Positions 17,758-24,595 of a stretch of DNA of 64,000 nucleotides are shown piece after piece. The first letter of the stretch is position 1; the number at the start of each line of letters is the position of its first letter. The notes under the pieces were generated by a model. The model was not told the origin of the DNA. It saw only the letters and a list, made by a program, of their open reading frames with translations, and searched no databases. Source of the stretch: Pseudomonas beijingensis (GTDB lineage Bacteria; Pseudomonadota; Gammaproteobacteria; Pseudomonadales; Pseudomonadaceae). The position numbers and the translations under genes are program-made. The stretch covers positions 1,802,001 to 1,866,000 of the forward strand of contig NZ_CP117425.1 of assembly GCF_030687295.1 (NCBI RefSeq). Reading direction: 5' to 3'.

Positions 17758-19203
17758 TCAGTCGTGCTGCACACCCGCGCGCTTGAGCATTTGTTTGCAA
17801 CGCTCGGACAGGTGAAACACCCGCAGGTGCTTGCCGGCCTTGCTGTAGCGCTCACGCAGGGTCTTGAGCGCGGCGACGGCCGAGTAGTCGACGAAGCGCA
17901 AGTGACGGCAGTCGAGGGTCACCAGGGCCGGGTCGTTGGCCGGGTCGAACTGGTTGAGAAACGGCGTCGACGAGGCGAAGAATAGCGTGCCGTGCAGGCG
18001 ATAGAGCTTGCTGCCGTCGGCTTCTTGGTGGGTGTCGGCGTACAGCTCCCGGGCCTGTTGCCAGGCGAAGTTGAGCGCCGCGATGATGATCCCGCAGAGC
18101 ACGGCGACAGCCAGGTCGGTAAACACCGTGATCACCGTCACCGCGATGATGACCAGCACATCGTTGGCCGGCACTTTGTTGACCACCCGCAACGATGCCC
18201 AGGCGAAGGTCTGCTGGGACACCACGAACATCACGCCCACCAGCGCCGCCAGCGGGATGCGCTCGATCAGCGGCGACAGGAACAACACGAACAGCAACAC
18301 CATCACCCCGGCCACGACGCCCGATAACCGTCCGCGTCCGCCCGAGCTGAGGTTGATCATCGTCTGGCCGATCATGGCGCAACCGCCCATGCCGCCCAGC
18401 AGCCCGGAAGCCATGTTGGCCGCGCCCAACGCCACGCATTCACGGTCCGGATAACCGCGGCTCTCGGTGATTTCATCCGTCAGGTTCAAGGTCAGCAAGG
18501 TTTCCAGCAAACCGACCATCGCCATGATCACCGCGTAGGGTGCGATGATCTGCAAGGTCTCCAGGTTCCAGGGAATGTCCGGCAGGGCAAAGGTCGGCAA
18601 GCCGCCGGCGATGTGGGCCATGTCGCCCAGCGTTCGGGTCGGCAGGCCGAGCAGCTCGACCGCCAGGCCCACACCGAGGATGGCCACCAAGGCCGGCGGC
18701 ACGCTGCGGGTCAGGCGCGGCAGCAGGTAGACGATGGCCATGGTCAATGCCACCAGGCCGGCCATCAGGTACAGCGGCGGGCCGCTCAGCCAGGCCTCGC
18801 CATTCTTGAAGTGTTCCAACTGGGCCAGGGCAATGACGATCGCCAGGCCGTTGACGAAGCCGAGCATCACTGGGTGCGGCACCATGCGCACCAGCTTGCC
18901 CAGTCGCAACAACCCGAACGCCATCATGATCAGTCCGCCCAGCAGCACGGTCGCCAACAGGTACTGCACACCGTGCTGCACCACCAGCGCGACGATCACC
19001 ACGGCCATCGACCCCGCCGCGCCTGACACCATCCCGGGCCGACCGCCGAACAATGCGGTCAGCGTGCAGAGGATGAACGCGCCGTACAGCCCCATCAGCG
19101 GATTGAGGTGGGCCACCAGGGCGAAGGCGATGCACTCCGGGAGCAAGGCGAAAGAGGTGGTGAGGCCGGCGAGGGTGTCGGCGCGAAGACGTGCTGATTT
19201 CAT
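17758..19203 (-). CDS. SulP-family anion transporter with STAS domain
   Basis: This is an inner-membrane permease of 481 residues. It carries the SulP/SLC26 fold (about 10-12 hydrophobic segments, from LAGLTTSFALLPECIAFALV near the N-terminus) and a short C-terminal STAS domain (residues about 395-481; ALVTLDCRHLRFVDYSAVAAL is the STAS core). SulP proteins carry sulfate, bicarbonate/carbonate, chloride or dicarboxylates. The subtype with NLTDEITESRGYPDRECVALG is widespread in pseudomonads and its substrate is usually unassigned. It is divergent from the gntP-like gene across 312 bases. Confidence 0.9.
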   Translation of the reverse strand: MKSARLRADTLAGLTTSFALLPECIAFALVAHLNPLMGLYGAFILCTLTALFGGRPGMVSGAAGSMAVVIVALVVQHGVQYLLATVLLGGLIMMAFGLLRLGKLVRMVPHPVMLGFVNGLAIVIALAQLEHFKNGEAWLSGPPLYLMAGLVALTMAIVYLLPRLTRSVPPALVAILGVGLAVELLGLPTRTLGDMAHIAGGLPTFALPDIPWNLETLQIIAPYAVIMAMVGLLETLLTLNLTDEITESRGYPDRECVALGAANMASGLLGGMGGCAMIGQTMINLSSGGRGRLSGVVAGVMVLLFVLFLSPLIERIPLAALVGVMFVVSQQTFAWASLRVVNKVPANDVLVIIAVTVITVFTDLAVAVLCGIIIAALNFAWQQARELYADTHQEADGSKLYRLHGTLFFASSTPFLNQFDPANDPALVTLDCRHLRFVDYSAVAALKTLRERYSKAGKHLRVFHLSERCKQMLKRAGVQHD

Positions 19204-19304
19204 GATTTACCTGACTGGGCGCCGGTGGAGCGTCGACTGCCGGGGAGTGGTGCAAAAAAAACAGGGGGCGATGGTACGGAATTGAGGGCTGCGCGGCCAG
19301 CCAT

Positions 19305-19334
19305 TGTGGCGAGGGGATAAATCCCCTCGCCACA
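19305..19334. repeat. Perfect palindrome in the sulP-gntP gap
   Basis: The 14-base arms TGTGGCGAGGGGAT and ATCCCCTCGCCACA flank a two-base AA spacer. This is a second repeat class in the window (GTGGCGAGGGG...), also seen in extended form at 46864-46955 and 59060-59151 and in a degenerate form near 57290. The rest of the 19204-19515 gap should contain both divergent promoters; no convincing -35/-10 pair could be fixed by eye. Confidence 0.8.
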
Positions 19335-19515
19335 GGAGGTCAATTGCGGGATGAAAGTCCGGGGGTGAATTTTCATAGCCGCTGCTTCGCGATGTCCGTC
19401 AGCGACAAGTGTTACCTGTGCGCGAAAATTACTTTCAGTGGGTTTGAAGATTCTTCGTCGAAATGATTTATGAGTTTCACAACACATCGACGTGACCCCA
19501 TCCGAGGAGTAACGC

Positions 19516-20865
19516 ATGGCACCTGCTTTCGGTTATTGGCTATTGGTCTACGCGGCCATCGCCATCATCGCGCTGATCGTTCTGATCGCCCGTTATCGGC
19601 TCAATCCATTCATCGTGATTACCCTGGTCTCCATTGGCCTGGCGCTGCTGGCCGGGATGCCGCCCTCGGGCGTGGTCGGGGCGTACGAGGCGGGTGTCGG
19701 CAAGACGCTGGGCCACATTGCGCTGGTGGTGGCCTTGGGCACGATGCTCGGCAAGATGATGGCCGAGTCCGGCGGGGCGGAGCGAATGGCCCAGACACTG
19801 ATCGAACGCTTCGGCGAGCGTAACGCCCACTGGGCGATGGTGTGCATTGCCTTCCTGGTGGGCTTGCCATTGTTCTTCGAAGTCGGCTTCGTGCTGTTGG
19901 TGCCCATTGCCTTCACCATCGCCCGGCGTGTGGGGGTGTCGATCCTGATGGTGGGGCTGCCAATGGTCGCCGGGCTTTCGGTGGTCCATGCACTGGTGCC
20001 GCCGCACCCGGCGGCGATGCTGGCGGTGCAGGCGTTCCAGGCCTCGGTGGGGCAGACCTTGCTGTACGCGATCCTGATCGGCATTCCCACCGCGATCATC
20101 GCCGGCCCGCTGTACGCCAAATTCATCGTGCCACGCATCCAGCTACCGGCCGAGAATCCGTTGGAACGACAATTCCTCGACCGTGAGCCACGCGCCAACC
20201 TGCCGGGCTTCGGCGTGACTCTGGGAACCATTCTGCTGCCGGTGATCCTGATGCTTATCGGCGGCTGGGCCAACCTGATCTCCACGCCGGGTAGCGGTTT
20301 CAACCAGTTCCTGCTGTTCATTGGTAACTCGGTGATCGCCCTGCTGCTGGCGACCATCCTCAGCTTCTGGACTCTCGGCCTGGCCCAGGGTTTCAATCGC
20401 GAGTCGATCCTCAAGTTCACCAACGAATGCCTGGCACCGACTGCCAGCATCACCTTGCTGGTAGGCGCCGGTGGCGGTTTGAACCGGATCCTGGTGGACG
20501 CCGGGGTCACGCAACAGATTGTCGGCCTGGCCCAGGAATTCCAGCTGTCGCCGCTGGTCATGGGCTGGCTGTTCGCCGCACTGATGCGTGTTGCCACGGG
20601 GTCGGCCACGGTGGCGATGACCACGGCCTCGGGCATCGTCGCGCCCGTGGCGATTGGCCTGGGTTATCCCCACGCCGAACTGCTGGTGCTAGCGACCGGT
20701 GCCGGGTCGGTTATCTTTTCCCACGTTAACGACGGCGGCTTCTGGCTGATCAAGGAATACTTCAATATGACCGTCACGCAAACCTTCAAGACCTGGACCG
20801 TGCTCGAAACGCTGATTTCCGTGGTCGCGTTCGCCTTGACCCTCGGGCTTTCGCGCTTGCTGTGA
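19516..20865 (+). CDS. GntP-family permease
   Basis: This is an inner-membrane symporter of 449 residues in the gluconate:H+ (GntP/DsdX) family, with roughly 12-14 hydrophobic segments. Typical segments are VVALGTMLGKMMAESGGAERMA, FFEVGFVLLVPIAF, HALVPPHPAAML, VGAGGGLNRILVDAG and SHVNDGGFWLIKEYFNMTV. The start ATG follows GAGGAGTAACGC. It heads an operon with an RpiR regulator (27-base gap) and a D-aminoacylase-type hydrolase. Family members such as DsdX carry D-serine, so uptake of a D-amino acid or N-acyl-D-amino acid rather than gluconate is a reasonable inference from context. Confidence 0.9.
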   Translation: MAPAFGYWLLVYAAIAIIALIVLIARYRLNPFIVITLVSIGLALLAGMPPSGVVGAYEAGVGKTLGHIALVVALGTMLGKMMAESGGAERMAQTLIERFGERNAHWAMVCIAFLVGLPLFFEVGFVLLVPIAFTIARRVGVSILMVGLPMVAGLSVVHALVPPHPAAMLAVQAFQASVGQTLLYAILIGIPTAIIAGPLYAKFIVPRIQLPAENPLERQFLDREPRANLPGFGVTLGTILLPVILMLIGGWANLISTPGSGFNQFLLFIGNSVIALLLATILSFWTLGLAQGFNRESILKFTNECLAPTASITLLVGAGGGLNRILVDAGVTQQIVGLAQEFQLSPLVMGWLFAALMRVATGSATVAMTTASGIVAPVAIGLGYPHAELLVLATGAGSVIFSHVNDGGFWLIKEYFNMTVTQTFKTWTVLETLISVVAFALTLGLSRLL

Positions 20866-20892
20866 GCGCAACGCACCCCAACAGGAGTCGTC

Positions 20893-21753
20893 ATGGACAT
20901 CCTCTACCAGATCCGCTCCCGCCAGGATTCCTTCAGCGCCGGCGAAGGAAGAATCGCTCGCCTGATGCTCGAAGACGTCGGCTTTGCCGCCTCCGCCAGC
21001 CTCGATGAACTGGCCCAGCGGGCGGAAGTCAGCAGTGCCACGCTGTCGCGCTTCGCCCGTACCGTCGGCTGTCGCGACCTGCGGGACTTGCGCCTGCAAC
21101 TGGCCCAGGCCAGCGGTGTCGGCAGCCGTTTCCTCGACCCGGCCGGCGCGCCGGAGCAATCGGCGTTTTATGGACAGATCGTCGGCGATATCGAGGCGAC
21201 CCTGCGCCAGCATCTGTCGGCGTTCGAAGAGTCGCGGTTCGGCGATGCCGTGCGGATGATCGGCAAGGCCCGAATGATCCATGCGTTCGGCCTCGGTGGC
21301 TGGTCAGCGCTGTGCGGCGAGGAGTTGCAAGTACGGCTGGTGCGCTTCGGCTACCCGATCGCCGCCTGCCGCGACCCGGTGATGATGCGCATCACCGCCA
21401 CTTCGCTGAGCGACCAGCATCTGGTCATCGCCTGTTCACTGACCGGTATCACACCGGAGCTGTTGAGCGCCGTTGAATTGGCCCGCAGCTACGGGGCGGC
21501 GATCCTGGCTATCACTCGTGCCGACTCGCCACTGGCCCAACTGGCCGACTGCGTGCTGCCCCTGCAAGGCGCCGAAACCTCGTTCATCTACAAACCCACG
21601 GCGGCACGCTACGGCATGCTGTTGGCCATCGATGTACTCGCCACCGAGCTGGCGCTGGCCCATCCCGAAGACAATCAAGAGCGCCTGCGGCGGGTCAAAC
21701 TCGCCTTGGACGATTACCGCGGCGGCGACGATCACTTGCCGCTGGGAGACTGA
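20893..21753 (+). CDS. RpiR-family transcriptional regulator
   Basis: The product is 286 residues. The N-terminal HTH_6 domain (FSAGEGRIARLMLEDVGFAASASLDELAQRAEVSSATLSRF in segments) binds DNA. The C-terminal SIS domain (about 120-270; IHAFGLGGWSALCGEEL, then VIACSLTGITPEL) normally senses a sugar phosphate or related effector. The ATG at 20893 has AACAGGAGTCGTC upstream. It lies between the GntP permease and the D-aminoacylase gene, one base from the latter's start, so it very likely controls this operon. Confidence 0.91.
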   Translation: MDILYQIRSRQDSFSAGEGRIARLMLEDVGFAASASLDELAQRAEVSSATLSRFARTVGCRDLRDLRLQLAQASGVGSRFLDPAGAPEQSAFYGQIVGDIEATLRQHLSAFEESRFGDAVRMIGKARMIHAFGLGGWSALCGEELQVRLVRFGYPIAACRDPVMMRITATSLSDQHLVIACSLTGITPELLSAVELARSYGAAILAITRADSPLAQLADCVLPLQGAETSFIYKPTAARYGMLLAIDVLATELALAHPEDNQERLRRVKLALDDYRGGDDHLPLGD

Positions 21754-21754
21754 C

Positions 21755-23227
21755 ATGCTGTACGACACGCTTATCCGCAATGCGCTGGTCATCGATGGCC
21801 GCAACACCCCCGGCTACCACGCCGACGTTGGCATTCGCGCGGGTCGCATCGAGCGCATCGGCGAGCTAGGCGATGCCCGGGCCGTGGAAGACATCGACGC
21901 CGCTGGCTGCGTGCTGGCGCCAGGCTTCATCGATGTGCACACCCACGACGACACGGTGGTCATTCGCCAACCGCAGATGCTGCCCAAGCTCAGCCAAGGC
22001 GTGACCACGGTGATCGTCGGCAACTGCGGCATCAGCGCTTCGCCGGTGAGCCTGCGGGGCGATCCGCCGGACCCGATGAACCTGCTCGGCACCGCCCAGG
22101 CGTTCGTCTACCCACGCTTTGCCGATTATCGTGGGGCGGTAGAAGCGGCTCTGCCTTCGGTCAACGTGGCCGCACTGGTCGGGCACACGGCGTTGCGCAG
22201 CAATCACATGGACGATTTGTTACGCACCGCCTCGGTGGGAGAAATCGCTGCCATGCGCCGGCAATTGCGCGAAAGCCTGGAGGCCGGTGCGCTGGGTTTG
22301 TCCACCGGCCTGGCCTACGCCAACGCGTTTTCAGCCTCCACCGACGAAGTCATGCAACTGACCGAAGAGTTGAGCGCATTCGGCGCCGTCTACACCACTC
22401 ACCTGCGCAGCGAATTCGAACCGGTGCTCGAGGCCATGGACGAGGCGTTCCAGATCGGTCGACACGCGCAAAGTCCGGTGATCATTTCCCACCTCAAATG
22501 TGCAGGCGCCGGTAATTGGGGGCGTAGTCCGCAGGTGCTCGCGGCGTTGGAGCGCGCGGCGCAGACCCATCCGGTCGGCTGTGATTGCTATCCCTATGCG
22601 GCCAGCTCCTCGACCCTGGATCTCAAGCAGGTGACCGATGCCCATCGCATCACCATCACCTGGTCGACACCGCACCCGTCAATGGGCGGACGTGACCTGA
22701 CCGACATCGCCCGCGAATGGGAGGTGTCGCTGTTGGACGCGGCGCAACGCCTGCAACCGGCTGGCGCGGTGTACTACGGTATGGATGAGGGCGACGTACG
22801 ACGGATCCTCGCCCATCCGTTGTCCATGGTCGGCTCCGACGGTTTGCCCGAAGACCCGTTTCCCCATCCACGCTTGTGGGGCGCTTTCCCACGGGTACTG
22901 GGACATTTCAGTCGTGACGTCGGGCTTTTTCCGTTGCACACCGCCGTATACAAAATGACCGGCCTGTCGGCAGCGCGCTTTGGCCTCAAGCAGCGGGGGG
23001 AAATCCGTGAAGGCCATTGGGCGGACCTGGTGTTGTTCAATCCACACACCATCCGCGACGTGGCCGATTTCAACGAACCTCAACGGGCTGCCGAAGGGAT
23101 TGATGGCGTGTGGGTCAATGGTGTCTTGAGCTATCGCGAAGGGCAGGCAAACGGGCGCCGGGAAGGGCGGTTCCTGGCGCGCGAGGGCGATCTGCGCCAG
23201 GGATTCAGGCCATCGAATAGCGTTTGA
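21755..23227 (+). CDS. N-acyl-D-amino-acid deacylase (D-aminoacylase)
   Basis: This is an amidohydrolase-superfamily enzyme that removes the acyl group from N-acyl-D-amino acids; the exact specificity (neutral, D-Glu or D-Asp) cannot be told. The product is 490 residues, typical in length. The metal-site motif is GFIDVHTHDD (about residues 61-70), followed by the family cysteine in VIVGNCGIS, the TTHLRSE and IISHLKCAG histidines, and the late aspartate in MVGSDGLPEDPFPHPR. The C-terminal KQRGEIREGHWADLVLFNP returns to the beta-sandwich. The ATG at 21755 lies one base after the rpiR stop. With the permease and RpiR regulator it looks like a D-amino-acid scavenging operon. Confidence 0.92.
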   Translation: MLYDTLIRNALVIDGRNTPGYHADVGIRAGRIERIGELGDARAVEDIDAAGCVLAPGFIDVHTHDDTVVIRQPQMLPKLSQGVTTVIVGNCGISASPVSLRGDPPDPMNLLGTAQAFVYPRFADYRGAVEAALPSVNVAALVGHTALRSNHMDDLLRTASVGEIAAMRRQLRESLEAGALGLSTGLAYANAFSASTDEVMQLTEELSAFGAVYTTHLRSEFEPVLEAMDEAFQIGRHAQSPVIISHLKCAGAGNWGRSPQVLAALERAAQTHPVGCDCYPYAASSSTLDLKQVTDAHRITITWSTPHPSMGGRDLTDIAREWEVSLLDAAQRLQPAGAVYYGMDEGDVRRILAHPLSMVGSDGLPEDPFPHPRLWGAFPRVLGHFSRDVGLFPLHTAVYKMTGLSAARFGLKQRGEIREGHWADLVLFNPHTIRDVADFNEPQRAAEGIDGVWVNGVLSYREGQANGRREGRFLAREGDLRQGFRPSNSV

Positions 23228-23361
23228 TGGCGCGTTTGCGGCTGATATTGGATTAATTGGCGTCACAATAATGGCACTGCGACACTAAAGAAGCCGGGTT
23301 TAAAGCCGAAGCATTGGAGTCAACCCATCTACACTGGGTCTTTTCAGCCAGGGAGCAACCC

Positions 23362-23730
23362 ATGAGCTTCGGTAAAACCACCCCGATCCTGCGGATCTTC
23401 GATGAAGCCAAGGCGTTGGCGTTCTACGTCGACTTTCTGGGCTTTACCGTCGACTGGCAACATCGCTTCGGTGACGATTTTCCGCTGTACCTGCAAGTCT
23501 CCCGCGGCGACTGCGTGCTGCACCTGTCCGAGCACCATGGCGATTGCACGCCGGGCTCGGCGTTGAGGATCGAGACCGATGAGCTGGAAGCCTTCCAGCA
23601 GCAATTGCTCGCCAAGCAATACCGTTACGCCCACCCACAGATCCAGGCCATGCCCTGGGGTAGCCAGGACATGGCGATCAGTGATCCGTTCGGGAATCGG
23701 TTGGTGTTTACCAATGCGATTAACGTGTGA
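23362..23730 (+). CDS. VOC-family (glyoxalase/bleomycin-resistance-like) protein
   Basis: The product is 122 residues. The start MSFGKTTPILRIFDEAKALA at 23362 (after GGGAGCAACCC) is preferred over an in-frame start 16 codons upstream. One betaalphabetabetabeta module (LAFYVDFLGFTVDWQHRFGDDFPLYLQVS) and a second (QDMAISDPFGNRLVFTN) form the usual vicinal-oxygen-chelate fold. The pattern DCVLHLSEHHGDCTPG resembles bleomycin-binding proteins that sequester a ligand without catalysis. The 134 bases upstream hold no other gene that I can see. It is not evidently part of an operon. Confidence 0.85.
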   Translation: MSFGKTTPILRIFDEAKALAFYVDFLGFTVDWQHRFGDDFPLYLQVSRGDCVLHLSEHHGDCTPGSALRIETDELEAFQQQLLAKQYRYAHPQIQAMPWGSQDMAISDPFGNRLVFTNAINV

Positions 23731-23778
23731 GCCGTTGGGCATCTCCCTGGATCCTGCTAACGCAAGGTGTGTTAGCCT

Positions 23779-23800
23779 CAATCAATGATTTCATTGATTG
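23779..23800. promoter_or_regulatory. Perfect palindrome, candidate FitAB operator
   Basis: The arms CAATCAATGA and TCATTGATTG are exact reverse complements around TT, 11 bases before the fitA start. Ribbon-helix-helix antitoxins autoregulate through such palindromes overlapping their promoter. The site also overlaps a spurious in-frame upstream start codon, which argues for the downstream ATG as the true start. Confidence 0.7.
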
Positions 23801-23811
23801 CAGGGGGCATC

Positions 23812-24057
23812 ATGGCCAGCATCACGATTCGAAACCTTGACGACCAGATCAAAGAACAACTGCGGATAGCCGCTGCCCATAATGGGCATTCGATGGAAGA
23901 AGAGGCCCGGTTGATCTTGGGGAAGGCATTGGCCTCTGTTAATCAAGCAGGAGGGCTTGGCAGCCGGATTCGTAACAGGTTCAGCGCAAGCGGTGGGGTT
24001 GAGCTCGATTTGCCTTCGCGACAGGAGAAGGCGAAGGCGGTGGATCTTTCCGAATGA
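23812..24057 (+). CDS. fitA: FitA-like ribbon-helix-helix antitoxin
   Basis: This is an 81-residue antitoxin of the FitA/VapB type. The N-terminal RHH segment ASITIRNLDDQIKEQLRIAA followed by HNGHSMEEEARLIL is nearly canonical for FitA. The C-terminal tail (residues about 50-81) would thread into and inhibit the PIN toxin. The start at 23812 follows GCAGGGGGCATC. The stop overlaps the toxin start (ATGA at 24054-24057), as in nearly all such pairs. An upstream perfect palindrome fits autoregulation. Confidence 0.9.
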   Translation: MASITIRNLDDQIKEQLRIAAAHNGHSMEEEARLILGKALASVNQAGGLGSRIRNRFSASGGVELDLPSRQEKAKAVDLSE

Positions 24058-24476
24058 TCGTGCTCGATACCCATGTTCTGTCAGAGTTTATGCGGTCTGA
24101 GCCCGATGTTAGAGTGTTGGCTTGGGTCGACATGCTACCCGCGATGGATCTTGCGATTACTGCGGTGACCGTGGCAGAAATTCTCCATGGCATTGCTCGA
24201 CTCCCATCCGGTAAGCGCAAACAAAAACTTGAAGCCCATGCGATGGCGATGTTCGAAGAAGACTTCGTCGGGCGAATATTTCCGTTTGACGCTCATGCCG
24301 CCGTTGAGTACGCGACGCTCGTGGCGAACTGCGAAGCAAGGGGGCGGGCGGTGTCGATGGCCGACGCGCAGATTGCCGCTATTTGCCGAGCCCATGGCAC
24401 TTCGATCGCGACTCGAAATGTTCGGGATTTTGAGTTCTCCGGGATCGAGGTAATCAATCCCTGGCAGTCCGAATAA
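24054..24476 (+). CDS. fitB: FitB/VapC-type PIN-domain toxin
   Basis: This is a 140-residue PIN-domain ribonuclease. The acidic active-site residues are visible: Asp5 in MIVLDTHVLSEFM, the glutamate in VTVAEILHGIARLP, and the two late aspartates in VSMADAQIAAICRAHG and TRNVRDFEFSGIEVINPW. These match FitB and VapC toxins that cut tRNA or rRNA when the antitoxin is degraded. The product is complete, so the pair should be functional. It ends 119 bases from the convergent Tc toxin operon. Confidence 0.91.
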   Translation: MIVLDTHVLSEFMRSEPDVRVLAWVDMLPAMDLAITAVTVAEILHGIARLPSGKRKQKLEAHAMAMFEEDFVGRIFPFDAHAAVEYATLVANCEARGRAVSMADAQIAAICRAHGTSIATRNVRDFEFSGIEVINPWQSE

Positions 24477-24506
24477 TGGGTTTTATCTGACCGTTCACGC
24501 GTTTCA

Positions 24507-24570
24507 GGCCATACCCTGGAACCCAGGGCATGGCCGTCAATGCTCGGTTCATATACCCAATATGAACCGA
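24507..24570. repeat. Two hairpins between convergent fitB and tccC
   Basis: The first (24507-24535) pairs GGCCAT-CCCTGG with CCAGGG-ATGGCC, with one internal mismatch and a three-base loop. The second (24544-24570) has perfect 11-base arms (TCGGTTCATAT and ATATGAACCGA) around ACCCA. Neither has a T tract, so ordinary intrinsic termination is doubtful, but their position between two convergent operons suggests a 3'-end role. The second could also be a protein-binding site. Confidence 0.55.
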
Positions 24571-24595
24571 TCAAGTTCTGGATCAAGACGCCCGG

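Noticed and set aside
23785..24057. fitA start at 23785
   Set aside because: It overlaps the operator palindrome and adds nine non-conserved residues; the ATG at 23812 begins the canonical ASITIRNLD helix.
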